A stretch of DNA of 64,000 nucleotides from Gammaproteobacteria bacterium. GTDB taxonomy: Bacteria > Pseudomonadota > Gammaproteobacteria > Nitrosococcales > Methylophagaceae. Each line of letters opens with the position of its first letter. Position 1 is the stretch's first letter. Below are positions 37,512 to 46,443 of this stretch, in pieces. The DNA lies in contig JAQWIT010000020.1 in NCBI GenBank assembly GCA_029248745.1, positions 62,001 through 126,000 of the forward strand. Reading direction: 5' to 3'. A program made the translations under genes and the position numbers. The notes beneath the pieces are model-generated. The model was given only the letters and a program-made list of their open reading frames with translations, made no database searches and was not told the origin of the DNA.

Positions 37512-38515
37512 TGATGTTTCGCTGGCTAAGTTTATTATTTTTATTAGCTTGTCTTGTTGCGGTGGGACTAGGCTACCAAGAATATCAACGATTTGTGTCG
37601 ACTCCCATTAAACTTGAGTCAACACAAATATTCACCATAAAATCAGGTCAAAACCTCCAACAGGTGGGTTCTACACTATATAAACAGGGATTATCAGAAT
37701 TTCCAGGTGAATACCTCTATTGGTATGGACGTTATCAAAAATCGGCACATTCAATTAAAGCTGGTGAATATACTCTCTCATCAGGGCAAACATTGCCAGA
37801 TCTATTAAACTTATTTATTGAAGGTAAGGTAGTCCAATATGCCTTTACCATCATAGAAGGCATGACTAGCCAGCAGCTATTAGATGCAATTGCTAAAGAT
37901 TCAAGATTAGAACAAACATTAAGTGCCATCACCTTAGTTGAATTAATGGAAAAACTAGATGGCAACCGACGTCATGGGGAAGGGGAGTTCGCACCTGAAA
38001 CCTATTATTTTCCAGCCGGAACAACGGACATGGAATTGTTGAATAGGGCTTATCGCAGGATGCAGGCTGATTTAACTCACGCTTGGCACAATAAAGCAGA
38101 TCAGCTTCCTTATAAAACGCCCTATGAAGCTTTAATTATGGCTTCGATCATTGAAAAAGAGACAGGTATTGCAGAAGAAAGGCCTGAAATAGCGGGCGTT
38201 TTTGTGAGACGATTGAATATAGGGATGAGGTTACAAACAGATCCTACAGTTATCTATGGCATGGGTGATAAATACAAAGGTAATCTTCGCCGTAAAGATC
38301 TAACAACTGATACCGTATATAATACTTATATTCGATTTGGCCTACCTCCAAGTCCAATAGCATTGCCAAGTAAAGCAGCTATTCATGCTGCATTGAATCC
38401 TAAAAAAGGCACAAGCCTTTATTTTGTAGCAAGAGGTAAAGATGGAAGACATGTGTTTTCGAATACCCTGGTAGAACACAATAAAGCAGTTAGACGATAT
38501 CAGTTGACGAAATGA
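37511..38515 (+). CDS. mltG: Endolytic transglycosylase MltG (YceG)
   Basis: IIEKETG...RLNIGMRLQTDPTVIYG. Confidence 0.92.
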   Translation: MMFRWLSLLFLLACLVAVGLGYQEYQRFVSTPIKLESTQIFTIKSGQNLQQVGSTLYKQGLSEFPGEYLYWYGRYQKSAHSIKAGEYTLSSGQTLPDLLNLFIEGKVVQYAFTIIEGMTSQQLLDAIAKDSRLEQTLSAITLVELMEKLDGNRRHGEGEFAPETYYFPAGTTDMELLNRAYRRMQADLTHAWHNKADQLPYKTPYEALIMASIIEKETGIAEERPEIAGVFVRRLNIGMRLQTDPTVIYGMGDKYKGNLRRKDLTTDTVYNTYIRFGLPPSPIALPSKAAIHAALNPKKGTSLYFVARGKDGRHVFSNTLVEHNKAVRRYQLTK

Positions 38516-39135
38516 TGAACGGGAAATTTATTAGTATCGAAGGTGTAGAAGGCGCGGGTAAGTCGACACAAATCAGTTTTATCCATGACTACCTTGTCGA
38601 AAAAGGTAAAACCGTCGTCATGACGCGTGAACCTGGTGGCACAGAACTGAGTGAAAAAATCCGTGAACTCTTATTAACGCCATCAGAGCTTGCTATGGGT
38701 GTCGATACAGAATTACTACTCATGTTTGCTGCCCGTGCTGAACACATTAAACAGCTAATAGCCCCAGCATTAGCACGTGGAGATTGGGTGCTTTGTGATC
38801 GTTTTGTTGATGCGACTTTTGCTTATCAAGGTGGTGGCCGAGGTGTTGATCAACAACGAATCCAACAATTAGCGGATTGGACACTGAAGGATCTCCTACC
38901 AACATTGACTTTACTTTTTGATTTACCCGTTGAGCTAGGCTTGAAACGAGTCGTGGAACGCAATGAAGCTATCGATCGTTTTGAACAAGAAAAGGTCACT
39001 TTTTTTGAACAAATTAGGGCGAGCTATCTAGAGAGTGCTCTTCAGAACCCTGAACGGATTAAGGTGGTAGATGCCAGTGTTTCTATTCCCGAGATTCAAC
39101 AACAACTGACCAAACTACTGTCACCATTACTATAA
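38512..39135 (+). CDS. tmk: dTMP kinase
   Basis: FISIEGVEGAGKSTQ; TREPGGTELSEKIRELLL. Confidence 0.95.
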   Translation: MMNGKFISIEGVEGAGKSTQISFIHDYLVEKGKTVVMTREPGGTELSEKIRELLLTPSELAMGVDTELLLMFAARAEHIKQLIAPALARGDWVLCDRFVDATFAYQGGGRGVDQQRIQQLADWTLKDLLPTLTLLFDLPVELGLKRVVERNEAIDRFEQEKVTFFEQIRASYLESALQNPERIKVVDASVSIPEIQQQLTKLLSPLL

Positions 39136-39136
39136 G

Positions 39137-40078
39137 ATGTTGTACCTCTGGCAAAATCAAGTTTGGCAACGCTTTCGACAGCAGTATGAACAGCAATGTA
39201 TTCCTCATGCCATAATATTAACTGGCCCGTCTGGTCTAGGACAGACTGCGCTTGCCGAGCAAATGGCAATGCATGTGTTATGTGAAAAGCAGAATGCTGA
39301 ACTACCTTGTGGACAATGTCATAGTTGTGAATTATCCATTGCCGGTAATCATCCTGATCATACTGTTATCGAGCCTGAAGAAACCGGCAAAGCCATAAAA
39401 ATCGAACAAATACGAGATTTAAAACAAAAACAGACATTGACTACCAATGTGTCGGAATGGAAAACAGCCATCGTAATGCCGGCTGAAGCGATGAATGTAA
39501 ATGCCAGTAACAGCCTTTTAAAATTATTAGAAGAGCCACAGCCCAACACATTACTTATCCTAATTAGTGCAGAACCAGCAATGCTTCCGATCACAATATT
39601 AAGTCGCTGCCAAAAAGTGCCAATAGATACACCAAATAAGGAAGAAGTGATAGCTTGGATTCGGAGCCAAGGTGATTTCGATGAGGCTAATATCGAGAAA
39701 GCGTTAACATTGGCCGATTCTGCACCATTATCAGCTTTATCTTTGCTGACAGATGATAGCCTAACAATACTTGAACAAGTCTCTATGGATTTCACGAAAT
39801 TATTGCAACATAAAGCCAACCCAGTGCAATTAGCACAGCAATGGCAACAATATGACTTAGCGTTGGTACTTCGTTATTTACAGTTAAGATTGAAAGATCG
39901 CATTGTTAAGCAAAATGTAAGAAGCAATTCCCAAAATTGGCAGATCTATGATTGCATTATCAAAGCAATAAAGTTACTATCTTCCTCAAATAACATTAAC
40001 AAGATATTGTTAATAGAGCAGTTTATGGTTTCGGTAATGGACGTTCCAACATCACAAAATGGAGTAGTAAACCACTAG
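39137..40078 (+). CDS. holB: DNA polymerase III delta-prime subunit
   Basis: HAIILTGPSGLGQTALAEQ; CGQCHSCELSIAGNHPD zinc motif; LEEPQPNTLLILIS. Confidence 0.92.
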   Translation: MLYLWQNQVWQRFRQQYEQQCIPHAIILTGPSGLGQTALAEQMAMHVLCEKQNAELPCGQCHSCELSIAGNHPDHTVIEPEETGKAIKIEQIRDLKQKQTLTTNVSEWKTAIVMPAEAMNVNASNSLLKLLEEPQPNTLLILISAEPAMLPITILSRCQKVPIDTPNKEEVIAWIRSQGDFDEANIEKALTLADSAPLSALSLLTDDSLTILEQVSMDFTKLLQHKANPVQLAQQWQQYDLALVLRYLQLRLKDRIVKQNVRSNSQNWQIYDCIIKAIKLLSSSNNINKILLIEQFMVSVMDVPTSQNGVVNH

Positions 40079-40100
40079 CGTTAAAGGCCAACAAAACATT

Positions 40101-40454
40101 ATGGCGATGAATCCCAGAAAAGGTTTTTTGTCACTAAAAATTTCAGACGATAATCTCTTATATCATGCATATATGCCATTTTTAAAATATGGTGGATTAT
40201 TTATACCGACCAATAAAATTTATCAGTTAGTCGGAGAAGTATTTATCTTGCTAACCTTGATGAGTGAAGCCGATAAAGTCCCTGTTGCCTGTAATATTGC
40301 TTGGATTACGCCAAAAGGTGCCCAAAATAATTATGCTGCACCCATAGGGGTTCATTTGATTGACGTGGATGGTGCTGCCACTGCTGTAAAACATAAAATA
40401 GAAAATTATTTAGCTGAAAAGCCCAACTCTGATAAACCCACCCATACAATGTAA
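40101..40454 (+). CDS. pilZ: PilZ-domain type IV pilus assembly protein
   Basis: GGLFIPTNKIYQLVGEVFILLTL; between holB and tatD. Confidence 0.85.
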   Translation: MAMNPRKGFLSLKISDDNLLYHAYMPFLKYGGLFIPTNKIYQLVGEVFILLTLMSEADKVPVACNIAWITPKGAQNNYAAPIGVHLIDVDGAATAVKHKIENYLAEKPNSDKPTHTM

Positions 40455-40495
40455 ATACATTGTCTAAGTCTCTGCCACTCTTTAGGATTTAAAAT

Positions 40496-41272
40496 ATGTT
40501 GATCGACTCTCATTGCCACCTGGATATGTTGGTTCAAGAAAAGGGTGGAATTGAGGCTGCGATTCAAAATGCTAAAGCCAATCAAGTCGACCACATTTTA
40601 TGTATCTCAATCGACAAAGCGAGCTGCCAAAATGTTTTATCACTCGTCAAAACAAATAATTATCTATCTGCCAGTGTAGGTATTCATCCGAATGTTGATC
40701 AAACAGAAAATTTCACGACAGATGAATTAGTGGAACTAGCCAAGCACGAAAAAGTAATTGCTATTGGTGAAACAGGACTAGATTACTTTCGAAATGAAGG
40801 TGATTTGGCATGGCAAAGAGATCGTTTTAGCACCCACATTGACGCCGCTAAACAGCTAAAAAAACCATTGATTATCCACACACGAGAAGCACGGGATGAC
40901 ACAATGGCAATGTTAGAAAATGAACAAGCACGTGAGGCTGGCGGTATCATTCATTGCTTTACTGAAGATTGGGACACGGCTAGACGTGCTTTAGATATTG
41001 GTTTTTATATTTCTTTATCCGGCATTGTGACATTTAAAAATGCTAAAACATTGCAAGAAGTTGCTAAGATGTTGCCGTTAGACCGCATTTTAATTGAAAC
41101 AGACTCACCTTACTTAGCACCGATGCCACATCGAGGCAAAACTAATCAGCCTGCTTTCGTTAAGCATGTTGCCGAATTTTTAGCCGAGCTACGTGGTGAT
41201 ACAGTTGATAATATTGCGTCAACAACGTCTGCGAACTTCTATCGTTTATTTCCAACAGTTAATTCAATATAA
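40496..41272 (+). CDS. TatD-family metal-dependent hydrolase (YcfH-like)
   Basis: MLIDSHCHLDML; ETGLDYFR; ETDSPYLAP. Confidence 0.93.
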   Translation: MLIDSHCHLDMLVQEKGGIEAAIQNAKANQVDHILCISIDKASCQNVLSLVKTNNYLSASVGIHPNVDQTENFTTDELVELAKHEKVIAIGETGLDYFRNEGDLAWQRDRFSTHIDAAKQLKKPLIIHTREARDDTMAMLENEQAREAGGIIHCFTEDWDTARRALDIGFYISLSGIVTFKNAKTLQEVAKMLPLDRILIETDSPYLAPMPHRGKTNQPAFVKHVAEFLAELRGDTVDNIASTTSANFYRLFPTVNSI

Positions 41273-41289
41273 CGTGGCAAGATAAGGTT

Positions 41290-41901
41290 AGCCTTAAACG
41301 GTTTTTAATTAGCTGCTTATTAGCATTTTTAACGGCATGTTCAAGTTCCCAGCCCGCTTTATCACCGTTAGCGGATGACGCTGTTATTCTGGCTTACGGT
41401 GATAGTTTAACATTTGGTACTGGTGCAAATTCAGACACTGAAAGTTACTCAGCTGTGTTTATCACAACCGACGCAACGCAAGGTGTTTATGCTGGAGTAC
41501 CGTGGGAAATAAGCATTGAAGGGTTAGATCGCCTTACAACTATGCTCGAACAATATTAGCCAGATTTGGTTATTCTATGCCATGGGGGCAATGATTTAAT
41601 TCGACGTTTAGATAAACATCAATTAAAAAGCAACCTGACTCAAATGATTGAGCTGATTCAGCAACATAATGCTCAGGTTATGGTGATCGCTGTCCCAACC
41701 TTAGGGTTGGGGCTGACTGTGCCAGATTTATATACTCAAGTGGCGACACAACATCAACTTCCAATAGAAATTGATGTGCTAGTCGATGTAAAGTCTCAAC
41801 ATGCGTTAAAATCTGATCCTATTCATCTTAATGCGGAAGGTTACCGTATTATGGCGAATCAAATTTATCAGTTATTACAACAAACGGGCGCAGTGAATTA
41901 G
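41290..41901 (+). pseudogene. tesA: GDSL arylesterase / TesA-like lipoprotein interrupted by an in-frame stop
   Basis: Lipobox-like LLAFLTACSSS, GDSLTFGTG, HGGNDL and DPIHLN are all in one frame but interrupted by TAG in ...LEQY*PDLVILCHGGND (just before 41566). No ATG/GTG/TTG start seen in frame. Confidence 0.8.
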
Positions 41902-42113
41902 TTTTCCTTGCTCGGGCCATATTCCTGAAAGATCAGTTCTAAATCATATTCGCAACCACCACAGCCAGATTGAGCGCCTGTTTTACGCGAAACCATATCA
42001 ACCGTATCGTAGCCTTCTTCAATAAGTTGTAGTACTTTACGTTTAGTCGTACCGCTACAATCGCAGATAATCATATCAAGATCGTTTTTAGTATCCAGTT
42101 TAATGTCACTCAT
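41898..42113 (-). CDS. bfd: BFD-like (2Fe-2S)-binding protein
   Basis: MIICDCSGTTKRKVLQLIEEG...GCGGCEYDLELIF Cys motifs. Confidence 0.75.
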   Translation of the reverse strand: MSDIKLDTKNDLDMIICDCSGTTKRKVLQLIEEGYDTVDMVSRKTGAQSGCGGCEYDLELIFQEYGPSKEN

Positions 42114-42455
42114 AAGTTGAAGATTAAAAAAGAACAGATAGGTATCATACCTGCTTAACTCATTAATGAAAGTGACTTATAACATTAAATTATAATGAAA
42201 CAAGATGAAATATTTTCTTGTTTGTAAGAACATGCACTAGGCTGAAAAAAATTAATGTTTTCAGTATTAACAGCCGATAAATAGAAACATAATCACGTGA
42301 AGCAAAATCAGGCATGGTACACGTAGAAACACAATCAATACAGCGCAGTCGATATTGGTTTTAATATTCAAAGATAAAATATACTCACGGAAATCAGAAT
42401 AACAAGTTATCAAAATTCATATTAAGAAGCTTACAACTTAAGTTGAGCCATGATA

Positions 42456-42460
42456 TGGTT
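42456..42460 (+). repeat. Target-site duplication TGGTT (left)
   Basis: 5-bp direct repeat abutting the left inverted repeat; identical copy at 45538-45542. Confidence 0.85.
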
Positions 42461-42484
42461 CGAGACGCGACACATAATGTGAGA
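42461..42484 (+). repeat. Left terminal inverted repeat
   Basis: 24/24 match to the reverse complement of 45514-45537. Confidence 0.95.
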
Positions 42485-42592
42485 CTGTAATATCATATTA
42501 ATCATTATGTTACAAAAGTTAGCGACACAAAAGATGAGTAAGTTCGACACATATTTTGTTCTGAGAGTGCATTTTGCGACACATAATTTGAG
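42467..42592 (+). repeat. Array of four direct end-repeats with core CGACACAtAA..TGAG
   Basis: GCGACACATAATGTGAG (42467-42483), GCGACACAAAAGATGAG (42522-42538), TCGACACATATTTTGTTCTGAG (42544-42565), GCGACACATAATTTGAG (42576-42592). Confidence 0.8.
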
Positions 42593-43112
42593 CACTTGAT
42601 GGCGAGTTAAAGTTTAAAGTGATGAAGCATTAGATTAAATTTAAGGGCTGCTTTCGACCCACAGCGCACGGTGAGGCTCTTAATATCAGTAAAAAAGAAC
42701 CTCAACAATTGGATACATTGGTTGCGCCCTATTATTAAAAACAAAAGTAAAAAATTGAGGATTAAGCGGCTAACATTATTTTTTGTTTTAGTGTCTTACC
42801 ACGGTTCGTCATAATTTGTCGCTTGTGATTATACGATCATAACTACCACGTAGAACAATCTTTAACCTCTAACAGCTAAGCCTTTCAGCGCGGTTGCACC
42901 TCTCGATATAATAAAATTAAATTGCTGTACAAAGAGTGGTTCATTATCTGGATGGAGATATTGATTAAGACATTATTTGAATGTCTCAGTTTATGCTTGA
43001 TTATTTTAGTACACAGAATTAAACTCCGCCGAAGTATCAGAATGAAAGCGAATTTTAATACCCATTTAAAACAAGTGATACTGCTCACCATTACATTTTT
43101 AAAGGCAATAAT

Positions 43113-44144
43113 GTGGAAAAAATAAAATCAAGTTGTATTGTCTCTAGTGGCGCATTTTCTGTTAAAAAATCGGCAATAAAACAATACGATCCTTTTAATA
43201 AGAAGTCTCCAGTTGTCGGCGACCTCGTATTCGGTGAAGTTAGTGCGCTTGGGCATCATCGCGTTATAGAGAGTAAGTCGGGTAGGCAACATACTCTCAA
43301 TATAGGTACGCGGGCAATTTTTGTCTTTGGTAATCGTTATGCTCCTGATCAATTTGAAGGAATAGTTCCTGACTCATCACAGGAATTTGTTGAGCTTTTT
43401 AGTCAAGGTGGTGTAATCGGTGAGGTGAAAACACAAAATCAATTGGTTGGAGTTACAACGAAAATAAAAGTTTTGGGGTACGTTTGTGATAATGAAAGCA
43501 AAGTAATAAACACAACCGATCATGTGCTTATAACTGCAAAGAATGAGACTCGGAACAAAAAAGGATCGAAAATTATTCTCTGTGTTGGTACGACAATGAA
43601 CAGTGGAAAAACTCATGCTGCGGCTGCATGTTGTTATGCACTTTCATCAATGGGGAAAGGTGTCAGAGCCGCGAAAATTACAGGTACGGCGAGCTTAAAA
43701 GACATTTTGTTAATGAATGATTGTGGTGCAGAGCATGTCGCAGATTTCACTTATTTTGGCTACCCATCCACCTATCAGATGAGGGAAGCCCAATTATTGA
43801 GCATGTTTCGCACCTTTGATATGAAGTATGGTAATGATCCAGCAAATTATATTGTTATTGAGTTTGCAGATGGCATATTTCAAAGAGAAACAGCTATGTT
43901 ATTAAAAATGCCAGAGATACGGCAACGTATAAGTAAACTTGTATTTTGCGCCCCAGACTCAACTGCTGTATTTGGTGGTATTCAGGCTTTACGAGATAAA
44001 TTCGGCTTAGTTCCAGATGCTATCTCTGGTTTATGTTCTAGTTCTCCTTTAGCTATACGCGAAATACAAGAGTTTACTGATATTCCTATACTTCAGAGCA
44101 TGGAAAAAGATTATAAAAAAATATTCAGCATTGTAGGAAGCTAA
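43113..44144 (+). CDS. Uncharacterised P-loop NTPase (BioD/MobB-like fold suspected) with N-terminal beta-rich domain
   Basis: 343 aa; Walker A GTTMNSGKTHAAAACCYAL, downstream IVIEFADGIFQRETAMLL; N-terminal VGDLVFGEVSALGHHRVIE...GNRYAPDQFEG. Confidence 0.75.
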   Translation: MEKIKSSCIVSSGAFSVKKSAIKQYDPFNKKSPVVGDLVFGEVSALGHHRVIESKSGRQHTLNIGTRAIFVFGNRYAPDQFEGIVPDSSQEFVELFSQGGVIGEVKTQNQLVGVTTKIKVLGYVCDNESKVINTTDHVLITAKNETRNKKGSKIILCVGTTMNSGKTHAAAACCYALSSMGKGVRAAKITGTASLKDILLMNDCGAEHVADFTYFGYPSTYQMREAQLLSMFRTFDMKYGNDPANYIVIEFADGIFQRETAMLLKMPEIRQRISKLVFCAPDSTAVFGGIQALRDKFGLVPDAISGLCSSSPLAIREIQEFTDIPILQSMEKDYKKIFSIVGS

Positions 44145-44338
44145 TGCGAGGCTCTATGCCTCCTAGAGGAGATATGGATGAAACTATTTTTTCGATGTCT
44201 AAGGGTGGAATGGAACTTTTAGCTTCATAATTCACATTTATAAGTTCACTGACCGATTTTGGCAAAAAAAGCTATCGGGCCTGTATCGGCTTAGGTCTCA
44301 GCGACTACCACTTAGTCGTCATCAAAACCATCAGCTTC

Positions 44339-44554
44339 CTATTCAATTAGTAAATCATCAATAGGCTTAACTTTTTCTACTTCTACAAGTTTAGAAGCTG
44401 GTTTTCCATTAACTTTGCAAAGCTGTTTTTTTGCTGCTTCCCAGCCAGACTTAAACTGTTTCTCAACTTTCTTTTGTTGTTCAGCATCAAGTTCGAGATG
44501 CTGGAGCAGAGTTTGAGGCAGCTCTGGCATTGCAGACGCGCTACCGTTATTCAC
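44339..44554 (-). pseudogene. Gene fragment, C-terminal 3' remnant of unknown function
   Basis: ...ELPQTLLQHLELDAEQQKKVEKQFKSGWEAAKKQLCKVNGKPASKLVEVEKVKPIDDLLIE*; looks like the tail of a larger protein abutting an unrelated fragment at ~44520-44550. Confidence 0.45.
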
Positions 44555-44739
44555 GAGACTTAGAGCCTGCGCTTGAATTTTATGGAGGGCAGAATACCCG
44601 TAGCTTGGGTCCAGTATTAATGGGAGATATAAAGTTTGGTCTAGGCAAAAAGTTACATTGGGAAGCCGGTGTTGTGTTCGGTCTTGATAATAAATCCCCT
44701 GACAATACTTGGCGTTTTTTAACAGAGTATGAATTTTGA
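44524..44739 (+). pseudogene. C-terminal fragment of an outer-membrane beta-barrel-like protein
   Basis: LQTRYRYSRDLEPALEFYGGQNTRSLGPVLMGDIKFGLGKKLHWEAGVVFGLDNKSPDNTWRFLTEYEF*; alternating beta pattern ending in aromatic F. Confidence 0.45.
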
Positions 44740-44797
44740 TGATATTAAGGGTTTCTTAAGTAAGTCTCCCTATGATTAGAGCTCCTTTAATTTAGGA

Positions 44798-45481
44798 GTG
44801 AAATCGATGTCAATCGAAGAAAAGAAAATACTGCCTTTCTCTCAAAAATATAATTCTGAACATGCCCAACAGTATTTTGTAAAACATAATAATGGTTTGT
44901 GGCGACGTCTCTCTAATTGGCGTGATCATCAAGTGGCTAGGAAAGCACTTAATATAGCAGGTGAGCCTCAGACTGTCCTAGATATGCCATGTGGCACTGG
45001 ACGTTTTTGCGCTTTGCTTGCGTAAGACCCAAAAAGAGAAATTCGTATAATGGATTACAGCCAAGATATGATCGATACTGGTATAAAGTTGCGTACCAAC
45101 CCGGTTGTAGAGCGAATTACTAGTCTGGGACAAGGTTCAGCATTTAACATCAAATTGGCGGACAAATCTGTTGAAAATGTTTTTTGTATCAGGTTACTTC
45201 ATCACATTGGCGGACGAGATGATAGACTGAAAGTCTTGTCTGAATTATATCGGGTAAGTACATCAACAGCGATTATTTCTCTGTGGGTAGATGGTAATTT
45301 TAAATCCTGGAAACGCCAGAGGATGGAAAGTAAAAGGTTAACTCGCCAATATCAAAATAGGTTTGTCATACCAAGGAGAGTTATAGAGCAGGAAATGGAA
45401 GCAGTTGGTTTTAAAATAAAAAATAAAATTGATTTTTTGCCCTTATTTTCAATGTGGAGAACTTATATCCTTGAGAAATAA
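44798..45481 (+). pseudogene. Class I SAM-dependent methyltransferase interrupted by one in-frame TAA
   Basis: ORFs 44798-45025 and 45050-45481 share the same frame: ...VLDMPCGTGRFCALLA*DPKREIRIMDYSQDMIDTG.... Only the stop at 45023-45025 separates them. Confidence 0.85.
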
Positions 45482-45513
45482 TAAGGTAATTAGATATTAA
45501 GCTCTGTCGTGAA

Positions 45514-45537
45514 TCTCACATTATGTGTCGCGTCTCG
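45514..45537 (-). repeat. Right terminal inverted repeat
   Basis: Exact inverse of 42461-42484. Confidence 0.95.
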
Positions 45538-45542
45538 TGGTT
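45538..45542 (+). repeat. Target-site duplication TGGTT (right)
   Basis: Identical to 42456-42460. Confidence 0.85.
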
Positions 45543-45800
45543 GACTAGAGCCCTTTTTCTTTATAAAAATATATTCGCATAATATATATTATGTTAAATT
45601 AGGTATTTTACAGCACCCTCTTGTTCAGAAACCGCATTTAATAAACAAAGTCATTAAAACGGTTAAACCAAAATTCGTTTCTTAGGGATAGATAACTACC
45701 CTGGAGTACTCAGATTTTAAATTCTGAATGGCAATACTTGACACACCTACAAGACAGTCATAATCTGCAAGAAACACTTTATTAAGGAAATACATTAAAG

Positions 45801-46187
45801 ATGGCATGGCGAGAAGATAAAGACGAACGTACCTATAGTGAGCAAGAAGTTAAGTTATTCTTAGAAGCTGAGCTCCCCCACTGGTATTTAGAAAATGGAT
45901 GGATAAGACGCAAATACAAAACCAGTGGTTGGAAATCTACGTTGATGGTCGTAAATACAGTGGGTCACTTAGCCGAAGCAGGTTTCCATCACCCTGATAT
46001 GACTATGTCTTATGCCTTTGTCATTGTTAAATTAATGAACCACGCCGCTAAAGGTATTACTGATAAAGATTTTGAACTGGCAAAACAAATAGAAGAAGTT
46101 GTCACGTGGCAACCAGGTTTAGACAAAGGTGCTTTAGTCGGAACACCCGATGACCCACTATTTAAATATATAAAGTACGATAAATAA
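45801..46187 (+). CDS. 4a-hydroxytetrahydrobiopterin dehydratase (pterin-4a-carbinolamine dehydratase family)
   Basis: VNTVGHLAEAGFHHPDMTMSYAFVIVKLMNHAAKGITDKDFELAKQIEEV. Confidence 0.88.
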   Translation: MAWREDKDERTYSEQEVKLFLEAELPHWYLENGWIRRKYKTSGWKSTLMVVNTVGHLAEAGFHHPDMTMSYAFVIVKLMNHAAKGITDKDFELAKQIEEVVTWQPGLDKGALVGTPDDPLFKYIKYDK

Positions 46188-46217
46188 GACTAAACTGCTA
46201 ATCACAAGGAGACTGTA

Positions 46218-46427
46218 ATGAATGAAGATAATTTAAATATGCAGATTAGACAGTACCTTAAAAAGGTCGGTATTACATCTCAACGGACTATCGAACAGGC
46301 AATACAAATGCAAATAGGTTCTGGTCAGTTAACCGGTTCAGAACAATTTAATATCAAAATGGTGTTATCCATTCCTGAATTAGATATTAATCAAGAGATA
46401 AATGGCGAGATAAAACTTTCTAAATAA
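46218..46427 (+). CDS. Small conserved protein (DUF6494-like)
   Basis: MNEDNLNMQIRQYLKKVGITSQRTIEQAI...; family assignment from recall. Confidence 0.6.
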   Translation: MNEDNLNMQIRQYLKKVGITSQRTIEQAIQMQIGSGQLTGSEQFNIKMVLSIPELDINQEINGEIKLSK

Positions 46428-46443
46428 GTTTATAGGCTAAGTT

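Larger units (their letters stand above)
42461..45537. mobile_element. Non-autonomous transposon-like element, 3077 bp, with 24-bp perfect terminal inverted repeats and 5-bp TSD
   Basis: Left end CGAGACGCGACACATAATGTGAGA (42461-42484) is the exact reverse complement of the right end TCTCACATTATGTGTCGCGTCTCG (45514-45537). TGGTT lies immediately outside both. No transposase-sized ORF inside. Confidence 0.85.

Noticed and set aside
42840-42910. Possible integron attC-like site (CTCTAACAGCTAAGCCTTTCAGCGCGGTTGCACC) inside the element
   Set aside because: I could not pair the expected inverted core and L/R arms, and no integrase or adjacent cassette site is visible.
42922-43125. 67-aa plus-strand ORF and overlapping 68-aa minus-strand ORF (42885-43091)
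   Set aside because: Low-complexity, AT-rich composition, mutually overlapping, no recognisable domain; likely spurious.
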